Shown: positions 24,789 to 33,864 of the stretch, piece by piece
How the letters are laid out: each line of letters starts with the position of its first letter
How positions within the stretch are numbered: position 1 is the first letter of the stretch
Assembly: GCF_022808675.1 (NCBI RefSeq)
Contig: NZ_JAKZKV010000009.1
Location: forward strand, 97,890-161,889
DNA from: Parabacteroides sp. FAFU027
Lineage (GTDB): Bacteria > Bacteroidota > Bacteroidia > Bacteroidales > UBA7332
Direction of reading: 5' to 3'
DNA length: 64,000 bases
Made by a program: the position numbers and the translations under genes
Notes under the pieces: generated by a model
Database searches by the model: none
The model's input: only the letters and a program-made list of their open reading frames with translations
Told to the model about the DNA's origin: nothing

Positions 24789-26096
24789 TTACTTAAACAA
24801 ATTCAAATCCACAAATTCCCCCATCATTTTGTACCCTATTTCATTGGGATGCAAGAAGTCATGATCATGAACGTCTGACTGAATAGTGTTCAGCTCATTA
24901 GGATTCCGCATCATTTTATCAAAATCAATTACCGCATCAAAGCGCCCACTGGTTCTGATCCATTCGTTCACCGCATTGCGGGCAGGATGACGGAAAGGTT
25001 TGTCATAAAATGAGCGGGCAAAGGGCAATATTGTGGCTCCATAGACCTTAATTCCCCTGGCGTGCGCTTTATCAATCATCTGTTTATAAGCCTCTATCAG
25101 GTCATTTACCACCTGCACAGCATGAATGCTATCTTTTATTCCTCCGATATCATTGATTCCCTCCGAGATAATCAACCATTTTACATGCTGCTGCCCCAGT
25201 ATATCCCGATCAAAACGAACAACAGCCGGCTCTCCCTGACCACCTCGCACGACGCAATTTCCGCCAATTCCGAGATTCAGGACTGCCCTGTTTCTGGTAG
25301 CCTTATTTTTCAAAAGACGTTCTGAAAGAATATCGGTCCAACGGTTAAATTTACTGGTGCCCGAACCGCGTCCGTCGACAATCGAATTACCAAGAACTGC
25401 TATCGCGGCAGTCTTTGCGGGAACCAGGACATCGATTCCGGCTGTTGCAAACCAGTGATCGGTTTTGATCGCATTACTGAAGTCTGCCATCAATGATTGA
25501 TTACCGGCCAAGAGATACGAAGTTGTGCGCGAAGCTGCGTGCCCGCCAATCTGTGGGCCTGCTGCTCCAAAGCAGATGGTTATCGCGACCTTCATTCCCG
25601 GCTCCAGGTGAAATGACAAGGGGTCGGAAACGGTTTCTTCATTTGCATTCATGGTGACCTCTTCCTTCCCGCCAAAATGGAGAACTTTGCCGGAAGTGGT
25701 CTCTATATCGCTACCGCCTTTTGAGACTGCAATTCCGACAGATTTAAATGTCACGCTATTTTTGCAAAACAGATTGGTAAACTTCACCCGAAGCGTCTCT
25801 CCCCCTATCGAAACCCGAACAACCTGACGAAATGTATTATTACTTAAGCCCGGTGCCGGTGCCATGTTATTGGCATCCACAAAATATGGAGCGGTACTCC
25901 ATGTGCCCACCCATCGTTTTGACGAATTGTTCTTTTTACCTTTAGCAGTCGCATTCAGCGAATTAAAACTTCCAGCTATCAATAAAAAGAGGAATAAGGT
26001 TCTTACCGTTGTCAATATCCTGCCTTGCAAAAATACATTTGATTTATATGACATACTACTTATTTTTTTGGCAAGACTATCATTTAGATTCATCAA
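24789..26096 (-). CDS. Secreted SGNH/GDSL hydrolase, probable carbohydrate esterase
   Basis: A 435-aa protein with an N-terminal signal peptide after a basic lead (internal Met15 is an alternative start: MSYKSNVFLQGRILTTVRTL). The hydrolase core has block I VLGNSIVDGRG with the nucleophilic Ser (about 240), block II LGIGGNCVV, block III EGINDIGG and block V HDHDFLHPNEIGY with the catalytic Asp/His. A beta-rich region (about 60-225) precedes the core. SGNH enzymes of this type deacylate polysaccharides such as acetylated xylan, which fits its position as the last gene of the glucuronoxylan group, 23 bp after GH115. The exact ester is inferred, not read. Confidence 0.85.
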   Translation of the reverse strand: MMNLNDSLAKKISSMSYKSNVFLQGRILTTVRTLFLFLLIAGSFNSLNATAKGKKNNSSKRWVGTWSTAPYFVDANNMAPAPGLSNNTFRQVVRVSIGGETLRVKFTNLFCKNSVTFKSVGIAVSKGGSDIETTSGKVLHFGGKEEVTMNANEETVSDPLSFHLEPGMKVAITICFGAAGPQIGGHAASRTTSYLLAGNQSLMADFSNAIKTDHWFATAGIDVLVPAKTAAIAVLGNSIVDGRGSGTSKFNRWTDILSERLLKNKATRNRAVLNLGIGGNCVVRGGQGEPAVVRFDRDILGQQHVKWLIISEGINDIGGIKDSIHAVQVVNDLIEAYKQMIDKAHARGIKVYGATILPFARSFYDKPFRHPARNAVNEWIRTSGRFDAVIDFDKMMRNPNELNTIQSDVHDHDFLHPNEIGYKMMGEFVDLNLFK

Positions 26097-26119
26097 TCCA
26101 AATGATAGCCTTTTTCATT

Positions 26120-29005
26120 TTACTTTCGGAAAAAACTCTCTGTAGGCCCCAGATAGGACGGCTTTTCTCCACCGGTATTAATCACAATTTTCTGAACGGC
26201 GACAATCGGATCCACCATAATGACCTTGAAGGTATGGTAACCTGGCTTGTCCACTTTTACAGTTGCCACAAGCTTACGGATGCTTTCTTTGACCGAGGCA
26301 TCCCAACCGCCGCCATCACGCCCTTCGCCATGAAGGGAACCGACTTTCACTTCCAGAATCTGCGGTGCAGAGTCATCCATTGAAACCGCCAGCTTCATAG
26401 TCTGTCCGGCAACAAAGTTGATCGTTGGAGAAATATAAACAGAGGCTTTATGTTCACCCGGCGTGAAGAAATAAATTTTGTAGTCCAATGAATTCTGTCC
26501 GGTAACCTGGGCGTTAGTCGGGAAAGGAACCATCGCTGACAACGTTCTTCCCAAGCCCGGAACTTTCTCCCAACTCACCGGCTGTCCGGTTGTTTTCGAT
26601 GTAAAGTGTTCCGCTTCCATCGAAACCACGCCATTGCTTTCTACAAAACCCTTTAAGTTCTGACGGGTAGGATAAGCCGGATTAGCGACTTTTACATTCA
26701 CAATAAAATCTTTTCCTGCTGCTGTGATTTTCACCTTTGCCGCAATGCTGTTTCCTACAGGGACCAAATCCCAGTTAACAGATACATCCAGTCTTACCTC
26801 ATCCGCAACAGTACCCTTTGCTGGCGTGACATTCAACCATTTAGCTGATGCTTTGACTTTATAGGCAAATGGTTTATTCCCTTTATTAAACAGACTAATC
26901 CAGTGACTTTCGCGGGTATATGTGTTGAATTCAGGTAGTTCGAATTGAGTATCGGCAACATTCAGTGCCGAATCATCACAACCTTCTACGGCAACAGCAG
27001 GTTGCGCCATATTATTGCCGGATACTAATTTCACTTGCGGCATTATATTGGTTTTGGGGTCGTTCCAACTGGTATATCCGATGTGTGTTTGAGTCATCAT
27101 TCCGTTCCATCGTCCATTCCCGATTGTATGATATTCTACCGATAACAGGCTATCCGTCCGGAAACAAGAACGTGCTTTTTCGGCCCATTTGTTAGCTACT
27201 ACTCCATCCTTAGCCGCATAAAACCGGTTTTGAGCAACAGCATAATAAAGCTCATGAAGAGTTGCAGAAGCTTTAGCCGGATGAAGGACTAACTGGAAGA
27301 AAGCATCGCGGTATTCGGCTGGAATTACCTTATAGATTGAATCTGCCTTTTGAGCAATCCGATTATAATCAGCAACCGCTGTTTCGGCTTCGTTATAGTT
27401 CTCCCGGCTATAGGTACTCGCATTGAGCAATTCTGGTTTACAACGACTATTATACATTGTGTACTTTTCCATGATCTCTGCAACATTAGCGGCATACTTC
27501 GATCCGAATTCACGTTCGGCCCACAAACGGCAGTGTTCTCCAATCTGATCTTTTCCTAAGCGCTTAGGATTCCAGGCCAGATCCATAAAAAATTCAATCG
27601 GATATTCCATGGGTTTAATATCCCCCACATTTACAATCCAAAGACGGTCTGCACCATAGTCATACGCCTTGCTCATCTGCTCCCAGATTTTGGCTGTCTG
27701 ATTTGTGTTAATCCATTTATAACTGCGCGGAGCCCCCACATAGTCGAAATGGTAATAGATTCCGGCACCTCCTGAACGCTTACGTTCCAGATCTGTCGGT
27801 ACACGACGCAGGTTTCCCCAGTTATCGTCACACCAAAGCATGGTTATATCATCAGGCACCCGCATGCCGTGCTCATAGTAATCCTGAACCTCTTTATACA
27901 ATGCCCATACCTGCGGAACATTGGCTGCTCCCCGGGGAAAGTATTTTGACAAAATCTGACGTTGGTCGGTAACAATATTTTCCAGTAGCTTTACATTAGC
28001 ATCCATATCACTGGATGCAGACATCCTCTCATCGCCGTCACCGCGCATCCCGATGGTTACGACACTTTCAAAATCTTTATTACGAGCAATTCCATCCTCC
28101 CAGAATTTATAAAGTCCTTCTTTGTTCCTCTCATAATTCCAGGGCCCTTTACCTACCCTTTTCCACTCTTGTTGCGAACGAATCATCGGTTCATGATGTG
28201 ATGTACCCATCACAATGCCGTATTCATCAGCAAGCTTCGGGTTTAACGGATCATCCATATTGAACGCACCCCACCACATCGCCGGCCAAAGGTAGTTACC
28301 ACGAAGACGAAGAATCAAATCAAAAACATGGGTGTAAAATTTGCTGTTTAGACCACCGAATTTCCACGCAACCCAGGTCGCAATTGCCGGGGCTTCATCG
28401 TTGATAAAAATACCGCGATACTTCACGGCAGGTTCACCGCGGGTAAAAGTTCCATTCTTCACCCAAATCTCTTTGTGCGAAGCGACAGGAACATCAGCCC
28501 ACCAATTCCAGGGAGAAACTCCGATCTGTTCTGAAATGTCATACATTCCATAGATGGTTCCCCGTTTATCACTACCGGCTATGACCAGAGCTGATTCTAC
28601 TCCGGGTAAAGGATTCGCAACGGTTTCTATTTTGAAAGTTTCCCATTTGCCTTTAAGATTTGACACATCTATTTTACCGGAAGCAATCAACTGATCAATC
28701 AGCTTGCTTTTTCCTATTGTACCAACAATAATAGCTTTGGCAGGGAGTGTTTCAGTCTCCAAAACGGATGGTTCCAGGGAGCTTACCCGTCGGATATCAT
28801 TGGACAATTCTCCTGCGACCCTCTTAACACCCGGATAATCGGCGACGGAAATAATTATAGGTAATGCTGCACCATTGGCAACCAGCGGAAGAGTGTTATT
28901 CTGTTTTTGAAAATAAATGTACTGTTCGTAGCCGACAGCATAAGATTTCCCTGCTATACAAATGATGAGTAATAGCAAAAAACTACGAATCTGAAAAGAT
29001 TTCAT
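26120..29005 (-). CDS. GH115 xylan alpha-1,2-glucuronidase, secreted
   Basis: The 961-aa protein opens with a signal peptide (MKSFQIRSFLLLLIICIAGK, then SYA). It shows GH115 signatures: the alpha/beta N-terminal domain with GTIYGMYDISEQIGVSPWNW, VKYRGIFINDEAPA, the barrel segments RGNYLWPAMWWGAFNMDD and GIVMGTSHHEPM, and a C-terminal beta-sandwich domain. The family removes 4-O-methyl-glucuronic or glucuronic acid from internal and terminal xylose units of glucuronoxylan. The released glucuronate can feed the uxuA/uxuB genes just upstream. Length and layout match characterised Bacteroides GH115 enzymes. It lies 121 bp after the oxidoreductase gene, separated by a long hairpin. Confidence 0.93.
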   Translation of the reverse strand: MKSFQIRSFLLLLIICIAGKSYAVGYEQYIYFQKQNNTLPLVANGAALPIIISVADYPGVKRVAGELSNDIRRVSSLEPSVLETETLPAKAIIVGTIGKSKLIDQLIASGKIDVSNLKGKWETFKIETVANPLPGVESALVIAGSDKRGTIYGMYDISEQIGVSPWNWWADVPVASHKEIWVKNGTFTRGEPAVKYRGIFINDEAPAIATWVAWKFGGLNSKFYTHVFDLILRLRGNYLWPAMWWGAFNMDDPLNPKLADEYGIVMGTSHHEPMIRSQQEWKRVGKGPWNYERNKEGLYKFWEDGIARNKDFESVVTIGMRGDGDERMSASSDMDANVKLLENIVTDQRQILSKYFPRGAANVPQVWALYKEVQDYYEHGMRVPDDITMLWCDDNWGNLRRVPTDLERKRSGGAGIYYHFDYVGAPRSYKWINTNQTAKIWEQMSKAYDYGADRLWIVNVGDIKPMEYPIEFFMDLAWNPKRLGKDQIGEHCRLWAEREFGSKYAANVAEIMEKYTMYNSRCKPELLNASTYSRENYNEAETAVADYNRIAQKADSIYKVIPAEYRDAFFQLVLHPAKASATLHELYYAVAQNRFYAAKDGVVANKWAEKARSCFRTDSLLSVEYHTIGNGRWNGMMTQTHIGYTSWNDPKTNIMPQVKLVSGNNMAQPAVAVEGCDDSALNVADTQFELPEFNTYTRESHWISLFNKGNKPFAYKVKASAKWLNVTPAKGTVADEVRLDVSVNWDLVPVGNSIAAKVKITAAGKDFIVNVKVANPAYPTRQNLKGFVESNGVVSMEAEHFTSKTTGQPVSWEKVPGLGRTLSAMVPFPTNAQVTGQNSLDYKIYFFTPGEHKASVYISPTINFVAGQTMKLAVSMDDSAPQILEVKVGSLHGEGRDGGGWDASVKESIRKLVATVKVDKPGYHTFKVIMVDPIVAVQKIVINTGGEKPSYLGPTESFFRK

Positions 29006-29037
29006 GACATGATTTTATCTAAGGGTTAAATAATTGA

Positions 29038-29075
29038 ATGCCGGGTACCGAAGGGTTACCTTCGGCACCCGGCAT
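29038..29075 (-). terminator. Intercistronic hairpin between uxuB-like gene and GH115
   Basis: A 17-bp stem (29038-29054 with 29059-29075) around GTTA pairs completely on the minus strand with one G-U. No T-run follows on that strand, so it may be an mRNA stability or partial-termination element rather than a simple terminator. Confidence 0.65.
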
Positions 29076-29126
29076 CAAAAGAAGATTCTAAATGTAAAAC
29101 TAACAAGTTTTATTGTACTGACCTAA

Positions 29127-29942
29127 TTAAACCCCGCTATATGCTGAAAATCCGCCATCTACCGGTAAAACCACACCGGTAATAAAGCTGGCTGCTTCGC
29201 TGCAAAGGAACTGAATAGCGCCATTCAATTCATTAATATCACCGAAGCGGTTCATCGGTGTTTTGGCCAGTACCTTTTTACTGCGGTCAGTCAATGATCC
29301 ATCCGGATTCAACAATACAGCACGGTTTTGGTCACCGATAAAGAAGCCCGGAGCCAAAGCATTTACCCGAACTTTATCTCCATATTTCATGGCAAACTCC
29401 ATAGCCAACCACTGGGTAAAATTGCTGATACCTGCTTTGGATACCGAATAGCCGGGTACGCGGGTAATTGCACTGTAAGCAGTCATAGATGACATGTTGA
29501 TGATACTTCCGCTCCCCTGCTCCGCCATTACTTTTCCGAAAACGATACTTGGGTAAACGGTTCCGTTTAGGTTCAGGTTGGTTACCTTTTCCCAGTCGGA
29601 GATTTTCATATCAAAGATATGCTGATCCGGATTCAATGTTGCACCGGGCAGATTACCTCCGGCGATATTCAGCAGAATATCAATACGCCCCCATTTTTCC
29701 ACAATCTGCTTTGCCGTATTTTCCAGACTTTCGATGTCAAGAACATTTCCGACGTATCCAATTACATCGCCACCCAATTCTTTCAGTTCGGCTACTCTTG
29801 CATCCAACTGCTCCTGACGAAGGTCAAGTGCAACTACTTTAGCGCCTGCTTTTACAAAGCTACGGGCTACGCTTCCGCCCAATACGCCACCGGCACCGGT
29901 GATTACAGCCACCTTTCCGGCAATACTAAACATTTCGTTCAT
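29127..29942 (-). CDS. uxuB: SDR-type D-mannonate (fructuronate) oxidoreductase
   Basis: A 271-aa short-chain dehydrogenase/reductase. The NAD(P) loop is TGAGGVLGG (about 16-24), NIAGG follows as the NNAG-type motif, and the catalytic Ser-Tyr-Lys lies in INMSSMTAY and PGYSVSKAG. ITGVVLPVDGGFSAYSGV closes the domain. SDR enzymes of the B. subtilis UxuB type reduce D-fructuronate to D-mannonate, and this gene starts 17 bp after uxuA, with which it is evidently cotranscribed. Together they turn glucuronate/fructuronate into 2-keto-3-deoxygluconate. The symbol rests on this context; substrate specificity is not visible in the sequence. Confidence 0.85.
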   Translation of the reverse strand: MNEMFSIAGKVAVITGAGGVLGGSVARSFVKAGAKVVALDLRQEQLDARVAELKELGGDVIGYVGNVLDIESLENTAKQIVEKWGRIDILLNIAGGNLPGATLNPDQHIFDMKISDWEKVTNLNLNGTVYPSIVFGKVMAEQGSGSIINMSSMTAYSAITRVPGYSVSKAGISNFTQWLAMEFAMKYGDKVRVNALAPGFFIGDQNRAVLLNPDGSLTDRSKKVLAKTPMNRFGDINELNGAIQFLCSEAASFITGVVLPVDGGFSAYSGV

Positions 29943-29959
29943 AATAATTATTTCACTTA

Positions 29960-31132
29960 TTATCGGGATAAATCGTCTTTTACCACTGCCATCATACCTT
30001 CTACCTGAGCCAAAGCCAACATGCGGCCATGGAAAGAGTAACCGGCATTGTAACCTTTATCGGCGTCTTCCAGCATCAACCGGCCATGATCTACTCGCAT
30101 AGGCAATTCCGGATTTTCTTTTTCAAAAATGCGAATCACTTCGATCAGGCGACCACGTCCATCCAGGTGTGATGATTCGATGAAGTTGCCGTTTTCCAAC
30201 ACATTCGTACTACGGAGGTGCACAAAGTGGGTGCGTTTAGCAAATTTAGCAGCCAATGCAGGGACATCATTGTGAATGCCTGCACTTAACGAACCGGCAC
30301 AAAAAGTCAATCCATTATGAGGATTATCTACGGCATTGAGGAACCAATTGATATCGTCCTCACAGGTTACGATGCGGGGTAAGCCCAATACGGCAAAGGG
30401 AGGATCATCAGGATGCACACACATGTTCACGCCATATTCCTCACAAACCGGCATTACGGCAGCGAGGAAATAACGCATGTTTTCACGCAACTTATCGCGA
30501 TTAATGCCTTCGTAGAGTTTCAATAGATTTGCAAATTTCTCAACCGGATTCAAATCCCCTTCGCTGATGTTTCCATTTACAAACCCCTGGGTTTTTACGA
30601 TGATGCTATCGATCAGCTCGTCTTTCTCCGCCTGAGTGATGACTTTGTCAAGGGCTTCTACTTTAGCCAGTTCTTCATTTGTGTAGTCTTTTTCCGCTCC
30701 TTCACGTTGCAAAATACGGGTATCAAAGTAGGCAAAACGCACTTTGTCAAAATAGAGAGAAGAAGAGCCATCGGCCCACGGATGATAAAGATCGGTTCGA
30801 ATCCAGTCGATCACCGGCATAAAGTTGTAGCATACGGTTTTCACACCGCATTTTCCAAGATTAGCCAGGCTCACTTTGTAGTTTTCGATAAGCTGGTCAC
30901 GTTCCGAACCGGCATATTTAATTGCTTCCGAAACAGGAAGACTTTCCACCACTGACCAACGAAGGCCATGTGATTCGATATAATTCTTGAGATCTTCAAT
31001 TGCTTCTACCGTCCAGATTTCCCCGTTGGGAATATCGTGCAAGGCGGTTACAATACCTTCCACTCCGATTTGTCTCAGCATCGAAAGCGTAATCTTATCT
31101 TTCTTGCCAAACCAACGCCATGTTTTTTCCAT
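29960..31132 (-). CDS. uxuA: D-mannonate dehydratase
   Basis: The 390-aa cytoplasmic enzyme dehydrates D-mannonate to 2-keto-3-deoxy-D-gluconate. The sequence has the UxuA hallmarks MEKTWRWFGKKDKITLSML, GVEGIVTALHDIPNGEIW, a TIM-barrel, VCYNFMPVIDWIRTDL, the metal-ligand region CVHPDDPPF and HLRSTNVLENGNFIESSHLD, and the final MRVDHGRLM. Length fits the family. It lies between the GH43 gene (167 bp upstream) and uxuB (17 bp downstream), linking xylan side-chain removal by GH115 to central metabolism. kduD, kdgK and kdgA functions needed further down the pathway are not in this window. Confidence 0.97.
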   Translation of the reverse strand: MEKTWRWFGKKDKITLSMLRQIGVEGIVTALHDIPNGEIWTVEAIEDLKNYIESHGLRWSVVESLPVSEAIKYAGSERDQLIENYKVSLANLGKCGVKTVCYNFMPVIDWIRTDLYHPWADGSSSLYFDKVRFAYFDTRILQREGAEKDYTNEELAKVEALDKVITQAEKDELIDSIIVKTQGFVNGNISEGDLNPVEKFANLLKLYEGINRDKLRENMRYFLAAVMPVCEEYGVNMCVHPDDPPFAVLGLPRIVTCEDDINWFLNAVDNPHNGLTFCAGSLSAGIHNDVPALAAKFAKRTHFVHLRSTNVLENGNFIESSHLDGRGRLIEVIRIFEKENPELPMRVDHGRLMLEDADKGYNAGYSFHGRMLALAQVEGMMAVVKDDLSR

Positions 31133-31299
31133 AAGTAACTATTTATTTATTGAGAGATTTCCAGTAATTCTTTGATAAAGGAAAGGGAAGAAATGAATTA
31201 CTCATCTCCTCCCTCACTCACCACTTAACCATCTGACTATTAATCACAGGTGTAATCATACAAAATAGCTATTACCACAAACTACTTTATTTAATATCA

Positions 31300-32268
31300 T
31301 CAAAGCCCACCACCATTGATGGTTTTAATCGTTCCGTCTTCATTATACTCCAGTTCCGCAACTTTCAGACTGCGAAGCCAGGTTCTTCCGCCTGAAGGGA
31401 CGCTGTCATGGTGAAACAGATACCATTTCCCCTTAAACTCAGCAATACAATGGTGTGTAGTCCAACCCACTACCGGAGTTAAAATTACTCCCTGATAGGT
31501 AAATGGTCCATACAGATTATCACCAATGGCATAACAAAGCAAATGTGTATCACCCGTTGAATAGGAGAAATAGTATTTTCCGTTATACTTGTGCATCCAG
31601 GATGCTTCGAAGAAACGACGTTCGTGATCGCCGGATTTCAGCGGTTCCCCATTTTCATCCAAAATAACAATCGGACGAGGCTCTTCGGCAAATCCAAGCA
31701 TATCATCACTCAGTTTTACGACTCTGGATGGCAGTGCCGGTTCATCATCAGCTGGTTCGTGACCGCATTCGATGGCTTTGTTATCGCGGTAGCGTTGCAA
31801 TTGACCACCCCATAATCCTCCAAAGTACATGTAGTGATTACCGTCTTCTTCAAACACACAAGGGTCAATCGAGTAACTGCCTTTTATCGGATCAGATTCC
31901 GGTATAAAAGGTCCTTCGGGACGATCACTGACCGCAACACCGATGTGGAAAACGTCATTCTTATCTTTCAGGGGAAAATACAAGTAGTATTTTCCGTCTT
32001 TGTATGCTGCATCGCAGTCCCACAACTGACGACCTGCCCACGGAATATCTTTCACATCCAGAGCGACACCGTGGTCGGTCACGTCACCATCAATATCATC
32101 CATGGAAAATACATGGTAATCGCGCATATCGAAATGATCGCCGTTATCATTTTCCGGAATTCCTGATTCGATATCATGTGACGGATAGATGTAAAGTTTT
32201 CCATTAAATACGTGTACTGCCGGATCGGCTGTGTAAAGATGGGGCACTAAATATCTTGGCTTTTGCAT
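31300..32268 (-). CDS. Cytoplasmic GH43 beta-xylosidase/arabinofuranosidase
   Basis: A 322-aa glycoside hydrolase family 43 enzyme with no signal peptide, so it acts inside the cell on imported xylo-oligosaccharides. The five-bladed propeller carries the catalytic-base Asp in LYTADPAVHVFNG (about 15), the pKa-modulating Asp in SIDPCVFEEDG (about 131) and the general-acid Glu in RRFFEASWMHKY (about 218). The family cleaves beta-1,4-xylose or alpha-L-arabinose. It follows the GPH symporter by 102 bp on the same strand, consistent with import then hydrolysis. Exact specificity is unknown. Confidence 0.9.
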   Translation of the reverse strand: MQKPRYLVPHLYTADPAVHVFNGKLYIYPSHDIESGIPENDNGDHFDMRDYHVFSMDDIDGDVTDHGVALDVKDIPWAGRQLWDCDAAYKDGKYYLYFPLKDKNDVFHIGVAVSDRPEGPFIPESDPIKGSYSIDPCVFEEDGNHYMYFGGLWGGQLQRYRDNKAIECGHEPADDEPALPSRVVKLSDDMLGFAEEPRPIVILDENGEPLKSGDHERRFFEASWMHKYNGKYYFSYSTGDTHLLCYAIGDNLYGPFTYQGVILTPVVGWTTHHCIAEFKGKWYLFHHDSVPSGGRTWLRSLKVAELEYNEDGTIKTINGGGL

Positions 32269-32370
32269 AAAATCTGATTTGCCCTTAGGGCTATTTGAAT
32301 ATTAAATCTATTAAAAATATCATTCTGAATATATGGGATAAATACTCGGTTGTATCCCAACCTCTGCATT

Positions 32371-33843
32371 CTATTTTGAGCTTTTACGACGTTCGGTCAA
32401 CTCAGTCTGAATCTGAGTCTCTTTACTCTTATTGATTTCATAGAAAAACAGACAGGCAACGCTAACGCAGAATGTCAACGTCGGGAAAACGCTCATGGAC
32501 AAACGGATACCGCTAATGGTTTCAGGAGATTGTACCGGCAACTGTTGGTCATAACCATACGAAGCCAGAATACCTGCCACCAAAGCACCACCAATGCTCA
32601 GCCCGGCTTTCAATCCGAAAATCATCGCAGAGAAGATAATTGCAGTAGCCCGGCGGTTGTTTTTCCATTCGGAATAGTCTGCCACGTCAGCAATCATTGC
32701 CCACAACAAAGGCGTTGAGATTCCATAGAAAAATCCGTGAGCGAGTTGGGTCAAAAACACCAACGCAATCGACTGCGGTGCAAAAAAATAGAACAACAAA
32801 AGACACAATGCTGAGACGAACAGACTGGTTCCGAATACATCACGCTTTCCAAAGCGGTCAGCTAATGTTTTGGAAAAACCGATACCAACCATCATCATAA
32901 TAATACCACCGGCATTAAACAAACTGAAGGCAGATGTCGGAGCATCTTTCGGCCAGGTAAATCCATGTAATCCCATATTCACCAACAGACCATTCAGTCC
33001 GGCAATAAAACCGTTAAATCCGATATTCTGCAGGAATGAAGTCAAAGAGTCACCATTCAGGTAATTCTTAAAATAGAAAACGTACATTCCACCTTTCAAT
33101 GACAAGGTTATGAATATGAATACGGTAAGAACCAGCATCGCAATCCAGGGCTTATTTCGGGAAAGGTCTTTTACATCGTCTTTGATACTTGACTTTTGTT
33201 CAGCAGTCGGGATAATCCGTTCTTTTGTAGTCAGGAAGGTGATGATAAAGAAAATCACTCCGGTTACAGCAAAAATAGCCATTACGTGTTCAAAGCCTTT
33301 CGTTTTGTCGCCATCGCCCAAAATCAAAACCAACGGTAACAATAACCCCTGAACAATAAACTGTGCTACCATTACCGCCACAAAACGGTAAGATGAGATA
33401 CTGTTACGCTCAGCCATATCCCCGGTGAGAACTCCACTCAGTGATGCATAAGGCAGGTTATTAGCCGAATAGGCAATCACCAACAAAATGTATGTAATCA
33501 GGGCATACGCGATTTTACCGGTCGGACTAAAGCCTGGTGTACTGAATGCCAGCATCGCAATAATACCAAACGGCAGGGCTGTCCACAAAATCCAGGGACG
33601 GAATTTACCCCAGCGCGTCATGGTACGGTCTGCTATGATACCCATTACCGGATTGAAAAATGCACCAATCATTCCCCCGGTGAAAATAATTGCCGAGGCT
33701 GTTCCCGGCGGAATTTTATATACGTCGGTATAAAAGAATGCGAGAAACGTCATTAAAGTCTGAAAAATCAGATTGGCCGCTAAGTCGCCCAAACTATAAC
33801 CTACTTTTTCGACAAATGAAACTTTTTGAGATGTGTTGTCCAT
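32371..33843 (-). CDS. GPH-family glycoside:cation symporter
   Basis: A 490-aa inner-membrane protein with twelve predicted helices. The N-terminus (SFVEKVGYSLGDLAANLIFQ) and the loop PVMGIIADRTMTRWGKFRPW are characteristic of glycoside-pentoside-hexuronide symporters (MelB, XynP, UidP type). It probably imports xylo-oligosaccharides or glucuronoxylo-oligosaccharides with Na+ or H+. It starts 21 bp after the secreted GH43 gene and lies immediately before the cytoplasmic GH43, so the three form an uptake and cleavage unit. Substrate is inferred from the neighbours. Confidence 0.92.
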   Translation of the reverse strand: MDNTSQKVSFVEKVGYSLGDLAANLIFQTLMTFLAFFYTDVYKIPPGTASAIIFTGGMIGAFFNPVMGIIADRTMTRWGKFRPWILWTALPFGIIAMLAFSTPGFSPTGKIAYALITYILLVIAYSANNLPYASLSGVLTGDMAERNSISSYRFVAVMVAQFIVQGLLLPLVLILGDGDKTKGFEHVMAIFAVTGVIFFIITFLTTKERIIPTAEQKSSIKDDVKDLSRNKPWIAMLVLTVFIFITLSLKGGMYVFYFKNYLNGDSLTSFLQNIGFNGFIAGLNGLLVNMGLHGFTWPKDAPTSAFSLFNAGGIIMMMVGIGFSKTLADRFGKRDVFGTSLFVSALCLLLFYFFAPQSIALVFLTQLAHGFFYGISTPLLWAMIADVADYSEWKNNRRATAIIFSAMIFGLKAGLSIGGALVAGILASYGYDQQLPVQSPETISGIRLSMSVFPTLTFCVSVACLFFYEINKSKETQIQTELTERRKSSK

Positions 33844-33864
33844 TGATCTGATTATTTTGAAATT

